DNA from: Bacteroidaceae bacterium
GTDB taxonomy: Bacteria > Bacteroidota > Bacteroidia > Bacteroidales > Bacteroidaceae
Direction of reading: 5' to 3'
Assembly: GCA_023227685.1 (NCBI GenBank)
Contig: JALNVG010000013.1
Location: forward strand, 1 to 24,242
DNA: 24,242 bases
In this document: positions 16,878 to 24,242 of the stretch, piece after piece
Layout of the letters: every line of letters starts with the position of its first letter
Position numbering within the stretch: position 1 is the stretch's first letter
Notes under the pieces: model-generated
The model's database searches: none
Seen by the model: the letters and a program-made list of their open reading frames with translations, nothing else
Told to the model about the DNA's origin: nothing
Made by a program: the position numbers and the translations under genes

Positions 16878-17001
16878 CTCGGTTTATTAAAAATTTGTTT
16901 GCTAAAGTCGTGTTTTTTTCTTTAAATAGCAAGATATTTGAAAAAAATCGTAGAACGAATTGATGTTATTTTTTATATTTAACTATTATCATATATTAAA
17001 A

Positions 17002-17033
17002 ATAGGAGAGGGATAATAAAATCCTTCTCCTAT
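17002..17033 (-). terminator. Hairpin terminator downstream of glyA
   Basis: ATAGGAGAGGGAT (17002-17014) and ATCCTTCTCCTAT (17021-17033) form a 13-bp stem around the loop AATAAA. One position is a G-U wobble in plus-strand RNA and a mismatch in minus-strand RNA. It lies 36 bp after the glyA stop and separates glyA from the kinase gene. Confidence 0.65.
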
Positions 17034-17069
17034 AAATTGTAGTAAAATAAATTGCCCAAGTTTATTTAC

Positions 17070-18350
17070 CTAATAAGCAAAGATTGGATAATTCTTCATT
17101 ATTTCGTTGACTTTTGCTTTAACCTGTGCGATAACACTTTCATTATCTACATTCGACAAAACCTTTTCAATTAATTCAGCGATGATTGGCATCAAATCTT
17201 CTTTAGCTCCACGTGTGGTTATAGCCGGAGTACCTAAACGAACACCTGAAGTTTGGAATGCCGAACGGGTATCGTAAGGAACCATATTCTTGTTGACGGT
17301 AATGTCTGCGGCTACTAATACTTTCTCGGCAACCTTACCGGTAAGATCCGGATATTTGCTGCGGAAATCGATTAGCATGGAATGATTATCCGTTCCACCG
17401 GATACAATATTGAAACCACGATCCATTAATGCTTGAGCCAAAACTTTAGCATTTGTTTGTACTTGTTTTGCATATTCCTTGAATTCCGGTTGTAGAATTT
17501 CACCAAAAGCAACAGCTTTTGCAGCAATGATATGTTCCAACGGTCCACCCTGAATGCCTGGGAATACGGCAGAATCAAGCAATTGAGACATCATTTTTAT
17601 CTCACCTTTATTGTTTTTCTTTCCCCATGGATTAGGAAAATCTTTGCCTATCATGATGACACCTCCACGCGGACCACGAAGTGTCTTATGTGTGGTTGAA
17701 GTAACAATATGAGCATATTTCAATGGGTTATCAAGAAGACCTGCAGCAATTAGTCCGGCCGGATGAGCCATATCAACCATAAAAATGGCACCAACTTCGT
17801 CGGCTATCTTGCGCATACGTTTGTAATCCCATTCACGAGAATATGCAGAGCCACCGCCTATAATCATCTTCGGTTTTTCGCGTAATGCGATTTCCTCCAT
17901 TTCATCATAATCAACTCGACCGGTTTCTTTCTTTAAATTGTATTCACAAGGAGTATATATAATACCCGAAGTGTTTACTTTTGAACCGTGAGAAAGGTGT
18001 CCGCCTTGAGATAAATTCAATCCCATAAACTTGTCTCCAGGGTTCAGTACAGCTAAAAAGACAGCTGCATTAGCTTGTGCTCCTGAATGGGGTTGTACAT
18101 TAGCCCATTCGGCGCCGAAAATCTTTTTTAAACGGTCGATGGCAATTTGTTCGCTTTGGTCTACTACCTCGCAGCCGCCATAATAACGTTTACCGGGATA
18201 ACCCTCAGCATATTTGTTGGTCAGGCAAGAACCCATGGCCTCCATTACTTCTTTACTAACAAAATTTTCTGATGCGATAAGCTCCATACCTTTGAGTTGG
18301 CGTTGATGCTCTTTTTCGATGATGTCGAAAATTAAATCGTCTCTTTTCAT
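17070..18350 (-). CDS. glyA: Serine hydroxymethyltransferase
   Basis: The ATG at 18350 gives 426 residues, beginning MKRDDLIFDI; the frame extends to a TTG at 18356, which is not needed. The PLP-dependent enzyme interconverts serine and glycine with transfer of a one-carbon unit to tetrahydrofolate, in the cytoplasm. Signatures are LIASENF, YAEGYPGKRYYGGCE, VQPHSGAQAN, DMAHPAGLIAAG and the PLP-lysine motif THKTLRGPRGG (Lys222). The length is typical of the family. It lies 128 bp after the flavin reductase gene on the same strand with its own promoter-like element, so it may be a separate unit from pyrB-pyrI-flavin reductase. It is followed by a hairpin terminator. Confidence 0.97.
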   Translation of the reverse strand: MKRDDLIFDIIEKEHQRQLKGMELIASENFVSKEVMEAMGSCLTNKYAEGYPGKRYYGGCEVVDQSEQIAIDRLKKIFGAEWANVQPHSGAQANAAVFLAVLNPGDKFMGLNLSQGGHLSHGSKVNTSGIIYTPCEYNLKKETGRVDYDEMEEIALREKPKMIIGGGSAYSREWDYKRMRKIADEVGAIFMVDMAHPAGLIAAGLLDNPLKYAHIVTSTTHKTLRGPRGGVIMIGKDFPNPWGKKNNKGEIKMMSQLLDSAVFPGIQGGPLEHIIAAKAVAFGEILQPEFKEYAKQVQTNAKVLAQALMDRGFNIVSGGTDNHSMLIDFRSKYPDLTGKVAEKVLVAADITVNKNMVPYDTRSAFQTSGVRLGTPAITTRGAKEDLMPIIAELIEKVLSNVDNESVIAQVKAKVNEIMKNYPIFAY

Positions 18351-18417
18351 GCTCAATAACTGTATTACTGTTAATTAATAATGTGCTATTATGGTAACAA
18401 ATGTACTATTATGAATG

Positions 18418-18425
18418 CAAAGTTA
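18418..18425 (-). promoter_or_regulatory. Candidate -7 promoter element for glyA
   Basis: The minus strand reads TAACTTTG, matching TAnnTTTG, 67 bp upstream of the ATG at 18350. A second match (TACATTTG, minus strand, 18398-18405) lies closer to the gene. I cannot tell which is used, and neither has a clear -33 box. Confidence 0.38.
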
Positions 18426-18478
18426 GGCTAAAATAATGAAGTAGGAAAATAATTTTAAAATAAAAAAACAAATCAAAC

Positions 18479-19048
18479 TTATTTTGGTTTCTTTTCCACA
18501 CTCCATCCAAATTTACCTATTTTTTTACCTAATTCATAATATCCTCCATGCACATAAACCAGCGGAATAGCATCGGTAAATTCAAATTTACCTGTTTCTT
18601 TATTGATATATTTATCATCAGCCCTAACGTTGACAACATCTGAAATGAACATATCATGCGAACCGAGAGAAATTATTTCTTTTACTCTGCATTCGATACA
18701 TAATGGTGATTCTTCAATCAACGGGGCACTAACCATGGAGCATTTGCCGGGAGTTAATTTCATTTCTTCAAATTTGTGATGATCCTTGCCTGATCGTACA
18801 CCACACCAGTCGGTGGGATAAGCCATATCTTTCGTTGTCAGATTGATAACGAACTCCATATTTTTTTTGATGATGGGATAGGAGTATCGCTCAGGGCGTA
18901 TGGAAACATAACACATGGGTGGATTGGTGCAAATCGTACCGGTCCAGGCTACAGTCAGAATATTATATTCGCTCTCTGTGTTACCGCAACTCACTAAAAC
19001 GGCAGGCAGCGGATAGATCATGGTACCCGGTTTCCAATTTGTTTTCAT
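18479..19048 (-). CDS. Flavin reductase family (FMN-binding) protein
   Basis: A 189-residue protein of the flavin reductase-like FMN-binding split-barrel family, resembling flavoredoxin and NADPH:FMN reductase-like proteins. Recognisable stretches are NILTVAWTGTICTNPPMCYV, SIRPERYSYPIIKK and the segment MEFVINLT. No signal peptide is visible. Its electron donor and acceptor cannot be deduced. It is the third gene after pyrB and pyrI, 13 bp from pyrI and so likely in the same transcript, and it lies before glyA. No direct role in pyrimidine synthesis is known for this family, so cotranscription may reflect general redox support. Confidence 0.88.
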   Translation of the reverse strand: MKTNWKPGTMIYPLPAVLVSCGNTESEYNILTVAWTGTICTNPPMCYVSIRPERYSYPIIKKNMEFVINLTTKDMAYPTDWCGVRSGKDHHKFEEMKLTPGKCSMVSAPLIEESPLCIECRVKEIISLGSHDMFISDVVNVRADDKYINKETGKFEFTDAIPLVYVHGGYYELGKKIGKFGWSVEKKPK

Positions 19049-19061
19049 TGTCCTTTTTTTA

Positions 19062-19523
19062 TCAAATAATTTTTATTTCATTGCGAACCTGTTCTTTGTC
19101 GCAATAATGGCATCTCACTACACATTTATCTTTGTCAACCACATGAAAGATCGTTTTCATCGGTTCGTTATTCGTGATACATTTGGGATTGATACATTTA
19201 ACAATGCCAACTAATACATCCGGCATTTGTACTTCACGTTTCTCTATCACTTCATAATCACGGATAATATTAAGCTTCGAATGAGGAGCAACTATAGATA
19301 TTCGATTAATCTCATCATCGCTGAAGAATTTATTTGCAATCTTGATAATACCTTTCTTCCCTAATTTCTTACTATCAAGATTGAAACCGATGGTAATATT
19401 GTTGGTCATATCCTCTAGTCCGAGTATTTGAACAACCATAAATAATTTATCACATGGAATATGGTCGATAACCGTTCCGTCTTTTAGTGCGGCTACTTGT
19501 AGTTCTTGTTTATTTTCACTCAT
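19062..19523 (-). CDS. pyrI: Aspartate carbamoyltransferase regulatory subunit
   Basis: A 153-residue protein matching PyrI. The N-terminal allosteric domain includes GTVIDHIPCDKLFMVVQILG, and the C-terminal zinc domain carries four Cys in the pattern C-x4-C ... C-x2-C (CINPKC and CHYC), which bind Zn and contact the catalytic subunit. Its presence means the enzyme is the class B dodecamer (PyrB6-PyrI6) controlled by nucleotides, with CTP as inhibitor in well-studied members. It lies 12 bp downstream of pyrB on the same strand. The length matches the E. coli protein. Confidence 0.96.
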   Translation of the reverse strand: MSENKQELQVAALKDGTVIDHIPCDKLFMVVQILGLEDMTNNITIGFNLDSKKLGKKGIIKIANKFFSDDEINRISIVAPHSKLNIIRDYEVIEKREVQMPDVLVGIVKCINPKCITNNEPMKTIFHVVDKDKCVVRCHYCDKEQVRNEIKII

Positions 19524-19535
19524 TGTATTCTGTGT

Positions 19536-20483
19536 TTAACTTTTATCTTTCATATCATTAATTACATCATTCAAAGTGATACCAAGTACGTCGCACAAGA
19601 TAGCTTGTCGGGCATATAGTCCGTTTTGAGCTTGTTGAAAATAGTAAGCTTTGGGATTATCGTCTACGTCGTAGTTAATCTCATTAACACGTGGTAGCGG
19701 ATGGAGAATACGAACATTAGGACGTGTGCAGTTCAACATTTCATTGCGAAGAATATAGATATTTTTCATCTTTTCGTATTCCATCAAATCCGTAAACCTC
19801 TCACGTTGTACACGCGTCATGTAAATAATATCGGCATCGGCTATACTCTTTTCATTAAATTCCGTATGCTCGGTATATTTAATATGATGCTCATGGCAAT
19901 AGAGCTTATATTCTTCAGGCATCTCCAATTCCTTTGGTGCTATAAAGTGAAAGGTAGGGTTGAAATGGCGCATGGCCATAATCAGAGAATGTACGGTACG
20001 CCCGTATTTCAAGTCACCGGCAAGCACGATATTCAAATTTTCAAGTGTACCTTGAGTTTTCCAAATGGAATAAAGGTCGAGCAGAGTTTGTGAAGGATGT
20101 TGATGCGCTCCATCGCCAGCATTGACAATAGGGGTATTTGTGATCTCGCTTGCATATTTTGCAGCTCCTTCCAGATAATGACGCATCACGATGACATCGG
20201 CATAATTGCTGACCATCATTATTGTATCTTTCAGTGATTCACCTTTAGATGAACTTGTGACTTTGGGATCGGTAAAGCCGATAACACGTGCTCCGAGGCG
20301 ATTGGCCGCTGTTTCAAAACTAAGCCGTGTGCGGGTTGAAGGTTCAAAAAATAATGTAGCTACGATTTTTCCCTGCAGAAGGTTGCGGTTTGTACACTTT
20401 TCAAATTGTTTAGCCATCTCTATCAAGTAGAGAATATTCTCTTTCGAGTGTCCGGAAATTGTGACGAAACTTCTGTTTTCCAT
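19536..20483 (-). CDS. pyrB: Aspartate carbamoyltransferase catalytic subunit
   Basis: A 315-residue enzyme that condenses carbamoyl phosphate and aspartate to carbamoyl aspartate, the first committed step of pyrimidine synthesis. Visible motifs are the carbamoyl-phosphate loop FEPSTRTR (46-53), SSSKGESLKDT with the active-site Lys80, DGAHQHPSQ (around 124-132) and ILHPLPR near the C-terminus. It is the first gene of pyrB-pyrI-flavin reductase. The ATG at 20483 lies about 36 bp from a promoter-like element. The leader is short and I see no attenuator or uracil-sensing structure, so regulation is probably at the enzyme through PyrI or by other means. It is divergent from the penicillin-binding protein gene. 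Confidence 0.96.
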   Translation of the reverse strand: MENRSFVTISGHSKENILYLIEMAKQFEKCTNRNLLQGKIVATLFFEPSTRTRLSFETAANRLGARVIGFTDPKVTSSSKGESLKDTIMMVSNYADVIVMRHYLEGAAKYASEITNTPIVNAGDGAHQHPSQTLLDLYSIWKTQGTLENLNIVLAGDLKYGRTVHSLIMAMRHFNPTFHFIAPKELEMPEEYKLYCHEHHIKYTEHTEFNEKSIADADIIYMTRVQRERFTDLMEYEKMKNIYILRNEMLNCTRPNVRILHPLPRVNEINYDVDDNPKAYYFQQAQNGLYARQAILCDVLGITLNDVINDMKDKS

Positions 20484-20519
20484 TTAACTTTATATTGTTA
20501 ATATTTACTTTCCGGAGTG

Positions 20520-20551
20520 TAAAGGTATGAATTAATGGTGATACTCACAAA
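20520..20551 (-). promoter_or_regulatory. Candidate promoter for pyrB-pyrI-flavin reductase
   Basis: On the minus strand TTTG (20548-20551) is followed after 20 bp by TACCTTTA (20520-20527), which matches TAnnTTTG except in the last base. The spacing fits the Bacteroides -33/-7 promoter and the gene starts 36 bp further on. Confidence 0.5.
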
Positions 20552-20607
20552 CAAAAATGTATTTTTAAGAAAAATATATCTGAGAAAGATTGTTTTTTGT
20601 TTTGTTC

Positions 20608-20639
20608 TTGAACTTTAACCGGAAGATTTTCTATCTTTG
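20608..20639 (+). promoter_or_regulatory. Candidate promoter for the penicillin-binding protein gene
   Basis: TTG (20608-20610) is followed after 21 bp by TATCTTTG (20632-20639), a full -7 consensus match. The gene starts 37 bp downstream. This is the best promoter match in the window and is back to back with that of pyrB. Confidence 0.6.
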
Positions 20640-20676
20640 CAACTAAATTTTATTCGCACACAATCATAGATAAACG

Positions 20677-23022
20677 ATGATAAAAAAGCTAATACACGTA
20701 ATTTGGATACTTTTTGGAGTTCTTATACTTTTTTCTTGTATCGTATTTTATGCTATATCAAAAGGTTGGATAGGCTATATGCCTCCTGTTGAGGAACTTG
20801 AAAATCCGAATTACAAGTTCGCAACTCAAGTCTTGTCCGAAGATGGGGTTGTGCTTGGTACGTGGTCGTATAGTAAAGAGAACCGGTTGTATACCTCATA
20901 TAAAGAACTTTCACCGCATATTATCAAGGCACTAATCGCAACCGAAGATGTTCGCTTTACAGAACATTCGGGCATTGATCTCAAGGCATTGGTCAGAGCT
21001 CTTATCAAGCGGGGTATTTTTCACCAGAAGCATGCCGGAGGTGGTAGTACGCTATCGCAGCAACTTGCCAAACAATTATTTACCGAGAAAGTGGCCAGCA
21101 ATACGCTTCAACGTCTTTTGCAAAAGCCTATCGAATGGGTGATCGCCGTCAAACTCGAAAGATATTATACCAAAGAGGAGATATTAAACATGTATCTTAA
21201 TAAGTTTGATTTTTTAAACAATGCCGTCGGTATAAATACGGCTTCTAGAACATATTTCGGCTGTAAACCAAGTGAACTGAATATAGAGCAGGCTGCCACA
21301 TTGGTTGGTATGTGCAAAAATCCGTCGCTTTACAATCCGAACCGATTCCCCGAACGTTCGCGTGAACGTCGTAATGTAGTTTTGGATCAGATGCGTAAGG
21401 CTGATTATATCACCAGCGAACAATGTGATTCTTTGCAATTGCTCCCGATGAAACTTGATTATCATCGTGTGGATCATAAAGATGGATTAGCTACTTATTT
21501 TCGCGAATATCTGCGTCTTATGATGAGTGCTCATAAACCTATAAAAAGTAATTATCAAAGTTGGCAGGGACAAAATTATTATGAAGATTCCATTGATTGG
21601 AAAACAAATCCATTGTATGGTTGGTGCGATAAAAACACAAAGAGCGACGGTACCCACTATAATATTTATACAGATGGCCTGAAAATTTATACCACCATCA
21701 ACTCCCACATGCAGCAATATGCGGAAGATGCGGTTGAGAAGCATTTGGGTGAATATTTACAACCCGCTTTCTTTAAAGAAAAAAAAGGACGAAAGAATGC
21801 GCCGTTTACCAATATGTTGACACAAAGTGATGTCCAGATGATTATGCAAAGGTCTATGCAGCGAACTGATCGTTATCGGGATATGAAATCGGCCGGAGCA
21901 TCGGAATCGGAGATTAAGAAAGCTTTCAATACTCCACATCAGATGTCTGTCTTTACTTGGCGTGGCGTTAAAGATACCATCATGACACCGATGGATTCAA
22001 TACGTTATTATAAGTTTTTCCTACGTGCCGGATTTATGTCTATGGATCCTCGTACAGGTATGGTCAAGGCTTATGTAGGCGGACCGAATTTCAATTATTT
22101 CCAATATGATATGGCTATGAATGGCCGTCGGCAAGTTGGTTCGACTATAAAACCTTATTTATATGCTTTGGCTATGGAAAATGGATTTACCCCGTGTGAC
22201 GAAATGAGACATGTAGAGCAAACCCTTATTGATGCTAATGGAATTCCTTGGCGCCCGCGTAACGATTCGAAGAAACGATACGGCGAAATGGTTACGCTGA
22301 AGTGGGGATTGGCCAATTCTGATAACTGGGTTTCCGCTTATCTGATGGGTAAGCTTAATCCTTATGCATTCGTACGCTTGCTTCATAGTTTCGGAATACG
22401 TAATCAGGCTATATATCCCACTGTTTCTCTTTGTCTAGGCCCGTGTGAGATATCTGTGGGTGAGATGGTAAGTGCTTACACCGCATTTGCCGATAAAGGT
22501 ATCCGTGCCGCACCGCTTTTTGTCACAAGAATTGAAGATAGCGACGGCAATGTGATCTCTACATTCAATCCCCAATTGGAAGAGGTGATTAGTGCCCGCA
22601 GTTCTTATCAAATGATTACAATGCTTCGTGCAGTTATAAATGAAGGTACAGGCGGTCGTATTCGCCGCGTTTACAATATCACGGCAGATATGGGCGGTAA
22701 AACAGGAACAACCAATCGCAATTCCGATGGTTGGTTTATGGGCTTCACTCCATCGCTTGTTTCCGGATGCTGGGTCGGAGGCGAAGATAGGGATATACAT
22801 TTCGATACCATGTTTTATGGTCAGGGAGCCTCATTGGCTTTGCCGATTTACGGATTGTATATGAAAGAAGTATATGCTGATCCGGCACTGGGCTATAGTC
22901 AGGATGAAAGATTCAAGATTCCCGAGAATTTCTATCCATGCGGAAGTGATAGTATCTCGTCAAAAAAGAATCAGAATCAAAACACCGAAAATCCCGGTTG
23001 GGATAATTTGTATAATAAATAA
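20677..23022 (+). CDS. Class A penicillin-binding protein (PBP1A-type glycosyltransferase/transpeptidase)
   Basis: A 781-residue bifunctional cell-wall synthase. One N-terminal membrane helix (about 5-27) anchors it with the catalytic domains in the periplasm. The GT51 domain has ATEDVRF with catalytic Glu90, GGGSTLSQQLAKQ (121-133) and EWVIAVKLER. The transpeptidase domain has STIK with nucleophile Ser489, SDN at 548-550 and KTGTT at 675-679. Both activities therefore appear intact: polymerising lipid II and crosslinking stem peptides. It corresponds to the ponA/mrcA-type enzymes; I leave the symbol blank because the exact paralogue cannot be fixed from one gene. The C-terminal tail is polar (SSKKNQNQNTEN). 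kdsB follows after 9 bp, indicating cotranscription of peptidoglycan and LPS genes. Confidence 0.95.
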   Translation: MIKKLIHVIWILFGVLILFSCIVFYAISKGWIGYMPPVEELENPNYKFATQVLSEDGVVLGTWSYSKENRLYTSYKELSPHIIKALIATEDVRFTEHSGIDLKALVRALIKRGIFHQKHAGGGSTLSQQLAKQLFTEKVASNTLQRLLQKPIEWVIAVKLERYYTKEEILNMYLNKFDFLNNAVGINTASRTYFGCKPSELNIEQAATLVGMCKNPSLYNPNRFPERSRERRNVVLDQMRKADYITSEQCDSLQLLPMKLDYHRVDHKDGLATYFREYLRLMMSAHKPIKSNYQSWQGQNYYEDSIDWKTNPLYGWCDKNTKSDGTHYNIYTDGLKIYTTINSHMQQYAEDAVEKHLGEYLQPAFFKEKKGRKNAPFTNMLTQSDVQMIMQRSMQRTDRYRDMKSAGASESEIKKAFNTPHQMSVFTWRGVKDTIMTPMDSIRYYKFFLRAGFMSMDPRTGMVKAYVGGPNFNYFQYDMAMNGRRQVGSTIKPYLYALAMENGFTPCDEMRHVEQTLIDANGIPWRPRNDSKKRYGEMVTLKWGLANSDNWVSAYLMGKLNPYAFVRLLHSFGIRNQAIYPTVSLCLGPCEISVGEMVSAYTAFADKGIRAAPLFVTRIEDSDGNVISTFNPQLEEVISARSSYQMITMLRAVINEGTGGRIRRVYNITADMGGKTGTTNRNSDGWFMGFTPSLVSGCWVGGEDRDIHFDTMFYGQGASLALPIYGLYMKEVYADPALGYSQDERFKIPENFYPCGSDSISSKKNQNQNTENPGWDNLYNK

Positions 23023-23031
23023 AAGTAATCC

Positions 23032-23787
23032 ATGAAATTTTTAGGAATAATACCCGCCCGATATGCTTCTACTCGTTTTCCCGGTAAGCCTTTGGCTATG
23101 CTCGGAGGAAAAACGGTAATCGAGCGCGTTTACAGGCAAGTGTATGACATACTTGACGATGCATACGTAGCCACGGATGATGAACGAATAGAGAAGGCTG
23201 TCAAGGCTTTCGGCGGTAAAGTTGTGATGACATCTACTCATCATAAAAGCGGGACGGATCGTTGCTATGAGGCCTGCACTAAGATTGATGGGGATTTTGA
23301 TGTCGTAATTAATATTCAAGGCGACGAACCATTTATCCAACACTCACAACTCATCACATTGAAGACTTGTTTCGATGATAAATCAACACAGATTGCAACT
23401 TTGGTAAAACCTTTTAATTCAAATACTCCTTTTGAGTTGCTCGAAAATATAAATACGCCCAAAGTTGTCATTGACAAGCATCATAACGCTCTTTACTTCA
23501 GCCGTTCAATTATTCCATTCACACGAAATGCGGATAAATCCGACTGGTTGAGTGGACATGTATATTTTAAACATATAGGTCTTTATGCATACCGAAAAGA
23601 TGTGCTGAAAGAAATAACCGCACTTCCGCAATCGCCTTTGGAGCTGACCGAATCGCTGGAACAATTGCGATGGCTTGAAAATGGTTATAAGATCAAAGTC
23701 GGTATCTCCGAAGTTGAAACAATAGGTATTGATACACCTGATGATTTGAAACGGGCAGAAGATTTTCTTTTTAATATGACCAAATAG
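23032..23787 (+). CDS. kdsB: 3-deoxy-manno-octulosonate cytidylyltransferase (CMP-Kdo synthetase)
   Basis: A 251-residue cytoplasmic enzyme that activates Kdo with CTP to form CMP-Kdo for lipid A-core assembly. It has the N-terminal nucleotide-binding motif IPARYASTRFPGKPL, INIQGDEPFI in the centre and the C-terminal SPLELTESLEQLRWLENG stretch typical of KdsB, and a normal length. It starts 9 bp after the penicillin-binding protein stop, so the two probably share a transcript. The presence of kdsB confirms a Gram-negative envelope with Kdo-containing lipopolysaccharide. Confidence 0.96.
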   Translation: MKFLGIIPARYASTRFPGKPLAMLGGKTVIERVYRQVYDILDDAYVATDDERIEKAVKAFGGKVVMTSTHHKSGTDRCYEACTKIDGDFDVVINIQGDEPFIQHSQLITLKTCFDDKSTQIATLVKPFNSNTPFELLENINTPKVVIDKHHNALYFSRSIIPFTRNADKSDWLSGHVYFKHIGLYAYRKDVLKEITALPQSPLELTESLEQLRWLENGYKIKVGISEVETIGIDTPDDLKRAEDFLFNMTK

Positions 23788-23851
23788 ATTTTCCTGATTT
23801 TTTTTCTCCTTCGTTTCTGCATATAAAGTATAAGCTAATTAGTAGACTATT

Positions 23852-24242
23852 ATGTTAATAAGAACCAAACAACCCGACATCCAAGAACTTAAAAATATTA
23901 ATTTAATTACTCCGCAACGCAAAAATCTACCCAATGGGGTTCCTCTGTATATCATTAATGCCGGCATACAGGATGTTGTTCGTATTGATATTATCATTTC
24001 CGGCGGTAAATGGAATCAGTTTAAGGAACTTCAGGCACTACTAACCAACAGGATGCTACGCGAAGGAACGAAAACATATATGGGTTCTGTAATTTCAGAA
24101 AAATTAGATTATTATGGAGCTTGGCTCGAATTAAGTTGTTCGGCACAACATTCTTACTTGTCACTTTATTCCTTGAACAAATATCTTCCGCAGACCGTCA
24201 GGATACTTGAATCTATTTTGAAAGAACCTACATTTCCCGAAA
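23852..24242 (+). CDS. M16 (insulinase/pitrilysin) family protein, 5' part
   Basis: The gene begins at the ATG at 23852 and runs off the right edge after 130 codons. LPNGVPLYII, the following beta-rich segment, and MLREGTKTY match the N-terminal lobe of M16 metallopeptidases. The zinc motif HxxEH, expected just before MLxxGT, is replaced by LLTNR (residues 63-67), so this chain should lack peptidase activity and may be the non-catalytic partner of a heterodimer, as occurs in several M16 systems. No signal peptide is visible. It lies 64 bp after kdsB on the same strand with no clear promoter or terminator between them. The C-terminal lobe is outside the window. Confidence 0.85.
   Translation, partial: MLIRTKQPDIQELKNINLITPQRKNLPNGVPLYIINAGIQDVVRIDIIISGGKWNQFKELQALLTNRMLREGTKTYMGSVISEKLDYYGAWLELSCSAQHSYLSLYSLNKYLPQTVRILESILKEPTFPE

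Overview
The window looks like chromosomal DNA from a Bacteroidales bacterium, most like Bacteroides and its relatives. Supporting signs are AT-rich intergenic DNA, A-rich start contexts without clear Shine-Dalgarno sequences, repeated matches to the Bacteroides -7 promoter element TAnnTTTG, a hybrid kinase fused to an AraC regulator, a TonB-dependent receptor, a PPi-dependent phosphofructokinase and the pyrB-pyrI pair. I see no mobile element, tRNA, rRNA or CRISPR array. Nearly all of it reads as core metabolism and envelope functions.

Layout: (1) 1-1100, the 3' part of a hybrid two-component regulator, convergent with a patatin lipase fused to an outer-membrane barrel (1181-3391, minus). 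(2) 3550-6245, PPi-phosphofructokinase, then a membrane-anchored GH25 lysozyme. (3) 6308-8362 (minus), a BtuB-like TonB-dependent receptor with an extended signal peptide, divergent from (4) a plus-strand cluster of DUF2461 protein, YhcH-family protein and glycogen branching enzyme (8486-11642). (5) 11643-12018, the longest gene-free stretch, holding a strong hairpin terminator and a 22-bp-period array of imperfect palindromes. (6) A minus-strand run of PAS histidine kinase, small patatin and cytoplasmic GH13 amylase (16877 down to 12019). (7) Minus-strand pyrB-pyrI-flavin reductase and glyA (20483 down to 17070). (8) Plus-strand class A penicillin-binding protein, kdsB and an incomplete M16-family gene (20677 to the end).

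Functional themes are storage polysaccharide (branching enzyme and intracellular amylase, convergent), envelope building and remodelling (PBP, GH25, KdsB for LPS, outer-membrane patatin), pyrimidine and one-carbon metabolism, and signalling. No complete undescribed multi-gene system is evident. The least explained signals are the 22-bp palindrome array at 11816-11947, a 9-bp tandem repeat abutting the start codon of the small patatin, and an M16 protein whose zinc motif is absent. Start codons were adjusted for four genes (GH25, TonB receptor, glgB, glyA) because the longest frames begin at TTG or run across a promoter element.
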